A model generated the notes under the pieces. The model was not told the origin of the DNA. It saw nothing but the letters and a program-made list of their open reading frames with translations, and did no database searches. Position numbers and translations under genes: made by a program. A stretch of DNA of 64,000 bases from an uncultured Dehalococcoidia bacterium (lineage in GTDB: Bacteria > Chloroflexota > Dehalococcoidia > Lucifugimonadales > UBA3495): NCBI GenBank assembly GCA_958296445.1, contig OY282565.1:1219936-1283935 (forward strand), in the 5' to 3' direction. Below, piece after piece: positions 61,181-64,000 of the stretch; positions within the stretch are counted from its first letter, which is position 1; the number at the start of each line of letters is the position of its first letter.

Positions 61181-62413
61181 CTAGATAAGCAGGCTTGCCA
61201 CGCAGGCGGTCATCATCATTGCGAAGGTGCCGCCCAGCATAGCGTGGAACCCCAGCTTTGCCAGCTCCAGCCGCCGCTCCGGGACTATGCCGCCGATGCC
61301 GCCTATCTGTATGCCGATGCTGCCGAAGTTGGCGAATCCGCAGAGCGCGTAGGTCAGAATCGTCTTGGTTCGCTCGCTCAGCGCCACGCCCGAATCGGGC
61401 TGCGACCACTCGGACAGCGTGGCGTAGGCGATAAACTCGTTCAGCACCATCTTGATGCCCAGCAGCTCCCCGGCGAGCAGGGATTCCCGCCACGGAATGC
61501 CCATCAGCCAGGCGAAGGGCGCAAAAACGTAGCCGAATATGCCCGACAGCGACCACTCCCACGACTGCCCGAACCAGCCGCCAATCCAGCCGCCGAACAG
61601 TTCCAGCAGCGCGTCCACCATCGCCACCAGCGCCAGCACGGCGATGAGCAGGGCGGCCACGTTCAGCGCCAGACGCAGCCCGTCCAGCGCCCCCCCGGCC
61701 GCCGCGTCTATCACGTTGCCGTGGGTTTTCTCCGGTTGCATTTCCACCCGGCCCATTGTTACCGACCGTTCCGTTTCGGGAATCATCAGCTTGGCAATCA
61801 GCAGGGCTGCCGGGGCCGAAATCACCGACGCCGATACCAGATGCCCGGCGTCTATGCCCATAGCGACGTAGGCCGCGAAAACGCTGCCCGCGATGGTGGC
61901 GAACCCGCCGGTCATCAGCGCCATCAGTTCGGAGCGGGTCATGCTGCCGATGTAGGCCCGCACCACCAGAGGCGCTTCCGTCTGCCCCATAAACACGTTG
62001 GCCGACGCCGCCAGCGTCTCCGAACCGGACGTCGCCAGCGTCCGCCGCATAATCCAGGCAAAACCCCCCACGATTCGGGGTATGATGCCCAAGTGATAGA
62101 GAACCGCCGTAAGCGATGATACGAAAATTATGGTGGGCAGCACCCGGAAAGCTATGAAGTGATGGGAGTTTTCCTCTCCGAAAACGAAGCCGCTGCCTGC
62201 GTCGGTAAAGGCCAGAATCGCGGCGAAAAAGTCGCCGATGCCCTGAAATATGCTAACCCCTACCGACGTTTTCAGGATGAACAGGGCCAGCGCGAATTGC
62301 AGTAACAGCCCGCCCCCGACGATGCGAAAGTTGATTTTCCGGTTGCGGTCGCCAATCAGCCAGGCCAGCCCCATAATGACCGCCAACCCCAGCAGAGCAA
62401 TCCAGCGTTCCAA
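61181..62413 (-). CDS. Concentrative nucleoside transporter (NupC/CNT family)
   Basis: A 410-residue inner-membrane symporter importing nucleosides with H+ or Na+. Typical CNT elements: FVFGEENSHHFIAFRVLPTI (read FVFGEE), FVSSLTAVLYHLGIIPRIV, the substrate-binding GQTEAPLVVRAYI region, MTGGFATIAGSVFAAYVAMG, and the final KTILTYALCGFANFGSIGIQ then IGGIGGIVPERR. The start is TTG at 62413 with GGGAGG directly upstream at good spacing; the longer frame beyond is not coding. A terminator follows the gene. Cation and nucleoside preference cannot be read with certainty. Confidence 0.93.
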   Translation of the reverse strand: MERWIALLGLAVIMGLAWLIGDRNRKINFRIVGGGLLLQFALALFILKTSVGVSIFQGIGDFFAAILAFTDAGSGFVFGEENSHHFIAFRVLPTIIFVSSLTAVLYHLGIIPRIVGGFAWIMRRTLATSGSETLAASANVFMGQTEAPLVVRAYIGSMTRSELMALMTGGFATIAGSVFAAYVAMGIDAGHLVSASVISAPAALLIAKLMIPETERSVTMGRVEMQPEKTHGNVIDAAAGGALDGLRLALNVAALLIAVLALVAMVDALLELFGGWIGGWFGQSWEWSLSGIFGYVFAPFAWLMGIPWRESLLAGELLGIKMVLNEFIAYATLSEWSQPDSGVALSERTKTILTYALCGFANFGSIGIQIGGIGGIVPERRLELAKLGFHAMLGGTFAMMMTACVASLLI

Positions 62414-62481
62414 AGGCGCCTCCCTGTGCCTCCATTTCCGGCAATGCTCCGATTCTATCCCGCCGGGCTGCCGGGCTGCCG

Positions 62482-63294
62482 CTAATCCGGCGGCGTTTCT
62501 TCCCCGATTTCCCGCCCGCAGTGGGGGCAGGTTCTGATCGCGGGGCTTTGGCGCTGGTTCACCTGCTCCATAAAGCCGGAACCCAGGATGCCGGCCGGCA
62601 AGGCGAAAATTCCGATGCCCAGCAAGGCAATCACCCCGGCCAGTATCCGCCCCAGCGGGGTGACGGGCGACACGTCGCCGTAGCCGACGGTGGTGACCGT
62701 GATGATTCCCCACCACATCGCCGCCGGAATGCTGGAAAAGTTGTCCGGCTGCGCCGATTCTTCGACGAAATACATCAGCGACGAGGACAGCACCAGCAGC
62801 GTCCCCACTACCGACACCACGGCCAGAAGTTCGTTTTTTCGCGACACGATGGCGAAAACCAAAGCCCGCATCCCCGGCGAGTAGCGGGCCAGCCGCGCCA
62901 TCCGGCTAACCAGCCGCAAGGCCCGGAGGACGCCCAAGCCCCCGCCGCCAGCCGCCAGCAACAGAATAATGAAATACGACAGCACCGCCGCCGCATCGGC
63001 CACCATCAGCGGCTGGAGCATATAGCGCAGCCGCCCTCTGACCGGATGGGCAAACCGGGGTTCGGTGGTGCAGGCCCACAGCCGCGCCAAGTACTCAACG
63101 GCGAATATGCTGAAAGACACCGTTTCAAAATAGAGGAAAAAATTGGGCGCGGCGGCGTGAATTTTCTCATCAGTGCTGATAACCAGGGCCGTCACGTTGC
63201 TGATAATCAGCAGCATCAGCGCCATATCCACCGCCCGGCTCACCCAGTCGCCGCTTTCCCCAATCTCCAGAATTTCGTAAATCCTTCGTTTCAT
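62482..63294 (-). CDS. Voltage-gated-type potassium channel
   Basis: A 270-residue six-helix channel. S1-S4 lie in residues about 20-150; S4 carries spaced Arg residues (LRALRLVSRMARLARYS), as in voltage sensors. S5 (LLAVVSVVGTLLVLSSSLMY), the pore helix AMWWGIITVTTVGYGDVSP with the TVGYGD selectivity filter, and S6 (LGRILAGVIALLGIGIFALP) follow. The short cytosolic tail ends in CPHCGREIGEE, a single CxxC pair that may bind metal or sense redox state. There is no RCK domain. K+ selectivity is clear from the filter; the gating behaviour is inferred. Confidence 0.92.
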   Translation of the reverse strand: MKRRIYEILEIGESGDWVSRAVDMALMLLIISNVTALVISTDEKIHAAAPNFFLYFETVSFSIFAVEYLARLWACTTEPRFAHPVRGRLRYMLQPLMVADAAAVLSYFIILLLAAGGGGLGVLRALRLVSRMARLARYSPGMRALVFAIVSRKNELLAVVSVVGTLLVLSSSLMYFVEESAQPDNFSSIPAAMWWGIITVTTVGYGDVSPVTPLGRILAGVIALLGIGIFALPAGILGSGFMEQVNQRQSPAIRTCPHCGREIGEETPPD

Positions 63295-63374
63295 CTCCGC
63301 CCGCCTCGTTCCGTCCGTTTCCCCCTGCCTTTACCCTTGGCCGCCCGCCGCGCCCACATTTTGCTGACATTTGC

Positions 63375-63402
63375 TTGGCGAATTTATCCGTTGGGCTATG
63401 CT
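63375..63402 (+). promoter_or_regulatory. Possible promoter of the DrrA-type gene
   Basis: TTGGCG (63375-63380), a 16-bp spacer and TATGCT (63397-63402). An operator-like palindrome lies just downstream. Confidence 0.4.
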
Positions 63403-63417
63403 ATCATTTATACAGTA

Positions 63418-63432
63418 GTACGAAATCCGTAC
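63418..63432. promoter_or_regulatory. Operator-like inverted repeat GTACG-N5-CGTAC
   Basis: GTACG (63418-63422) and CGTAC (63428-63432), placed 46 bp before the ABC ATPase start and just after the possible -10 box. The position suits a TetR- or PadR-type repressor, which often controls DrrAB exporters. Confidence 0.45.
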
Positions 63433-63477
63433 AAGCAAAGGCAATTTGGGCGGTATTTTCAGGGGCGGGGTATTTCA

Positions 63478-64000
63478 ATGAACGCTGCGGCTTCCTCCTC
63501 CAACGCCATAGAAACCCAAGGGCTGGTGCGCCGGTTCGGTTCAGTGCAGGCCGTAGACGGCATTGACCTGACCGTGCGGCAGGGCGAAATCTACGGGTTC
63601 CTAGGCCCCAACGGCGCGGGCAAAACCACTGTCATTCGGATGCTGGTCACCCTGCTGCTCCCCACCAGCGGGCGCATCACGGTGGCCGGGTACGACGTAA
63701 TGCGCCAGCCCGACCAAGTTCGCAGCCGAATCGGTGTCGCCCTCCAAGAGGCCGCGCTGGACAACAAACAGACCGGCCGGGAGCTGCTGCGGCTTCAAGG
63801 CCGGCTCTACGGCCTGAATCGGCGCGAAATAGACCGGCGAATCAAGGAGCTGTCGAGCCTAGTGGACATCGGCGAGGCTATGGATCGGTTTATCGGCACC
63901 TACTCCGGCGGGATGAAGCGCCGCCTCGACCTAGCCGCCGCCCTGATTCACCGGCCCGACGTTCTGTTTCTTGACGAGCCCACCACTGGCCTCGACCCCA
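63478..64000 (+). CDS. DrrA-type ABC transporter ATP-binding protein (3' end beyond window)
   Basis: The first 174 codons of an ABC-2-type exporter ATPase: GLVRRFGSVQAVDGIDLTV, Walker A GPNGAGKTTVIRML near residue 44, the Q-loop at GVALQEAALDNKQTGRELLR, signature YSGGMKRRLDLAAALI, and Walker B VLFLDEPTTGLDP, where the window ends. The Q-loop form with ALDNKQTGRE is typical of the daunorubicin-resistance (DrrA) group, which works with a DrrB-like permease that should follow. The ATG at 63478 has GGGGCGGGG upstream. Confidence 0.92.
   Translation, partial: MNAAASSSNAIETQGLVRRFGSVQAVDGIDLTVRQGEIYGFLGPNGAGKTTVIRMLVTLLLPTSGRITVAGYDVMRQPDQVRSRIGVALQEAALDNKQTGRELLRLQGRLYGLNRREIDRRIKELSSLVDIGEAMDRFIGTYSGGMKRRLDLAAALIHRPDVLFLDEPTTGLDP

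Overview
This is a high-GC bacterial chromosome segment with 52 protein-coding genes or gene fragments that I can support, one tRNA gene and an unusually heavy load of intergenic repeats. Most likely it comes from Chloroflexota, perhaps a Dehalococcoidia/SAR202-type genome. That placement is inference: it rests on the base composition, the many TTG and GTG starts behind good ribosome sites, the HspR/DnaJ/Clp cluster, the very large FtsX permeases and the repeat style. No rRNA or other phylogenetic marker is present to settle it.

Layout. 1-8.6 kb (minus strand): an amidohydrolase running off the left edge, lipA, gmk, aroA, two small membrane proteins, tyrA, a substrate-binding-like protein, a small lipoprotein and an alpha/beta hydrolase with a visible promoter and operator-like repeats. 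8.7-17.7 kb (mostly plus): a J-domain protein with a huge charged helical repeat, a 161-bp tandem array, trehalose synthesis (otsA, otsB), rpiB, a HAD hydrolase, a DsbA/FrnE-type oxidoreductase whose first active-site Cys codon is TGA (probable selenoprotein), and an unknown zinc-ribbon protein. 18-27.4 kb (minus): a tandem UspA protein, a two-gene asymmetric ABC exporter, argS and a plant-type LRR lipoprotein. 27.5-32.9 kb: an S51 peptidase, hisIE, a 737-bp inverted-repeat-bounded cassette with two unknown genes, a HAD hydrolase, hisF and a GlcG/HbpS protein. 33-39.7 kb: a RadD-like helicase, a cyclase-family hydrolase, hisS and a complete PvuII-type restriction-modification system with its controller gene. 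The helicase and R-M genes look less GC-rich than their neighbours, which fits transfer. 39.7-44.2 kb: a CoA-transferase with a gamma-carbonic-anhydrase-like gene, a VTT/DedA membrane protein and an alpha/beta hydrolase. 44.2-51.4 kb: repeat arrays separating a ClpC-type ATPase, an HspR-like repressor and a CbpA-like DnaJ. 51.5-60.5 kb: an unknown basic protein, tRNA-Asn and a four-gene MacB/LolD-type ABC operon with two 1,100-residue permeases. 60.6-64 kb: a decayed Opp/Dpp ATPase, nupC, a voltage-gated-type K+ channel and a DrrA-type ABC ATPase running off the right edge.

How genes work together: aroA and tyrA belong to aromatic amino acid synthesis; hisIE and hisF to histidine synthesis; otsA and otsB make and dephosphorylate trehalose-6-phosphate; the Clp, HspR and DnaJ genes form a heat-shock module; the two exporter systems each encode matched partners.

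The strongest points for follow-up are the TGA-containing CxxC oxidoreductase, the 29.4-30.1 kb cassette with near-perfect terminal inverted repeats and 12-bp flanking duplications, the PvuII-like system, and several places where genome-wide repeat elements have entered reading frames (amidohydrolase, aroA C-terminus with gmk N-terminus, alpha/beta hydrolase tail).
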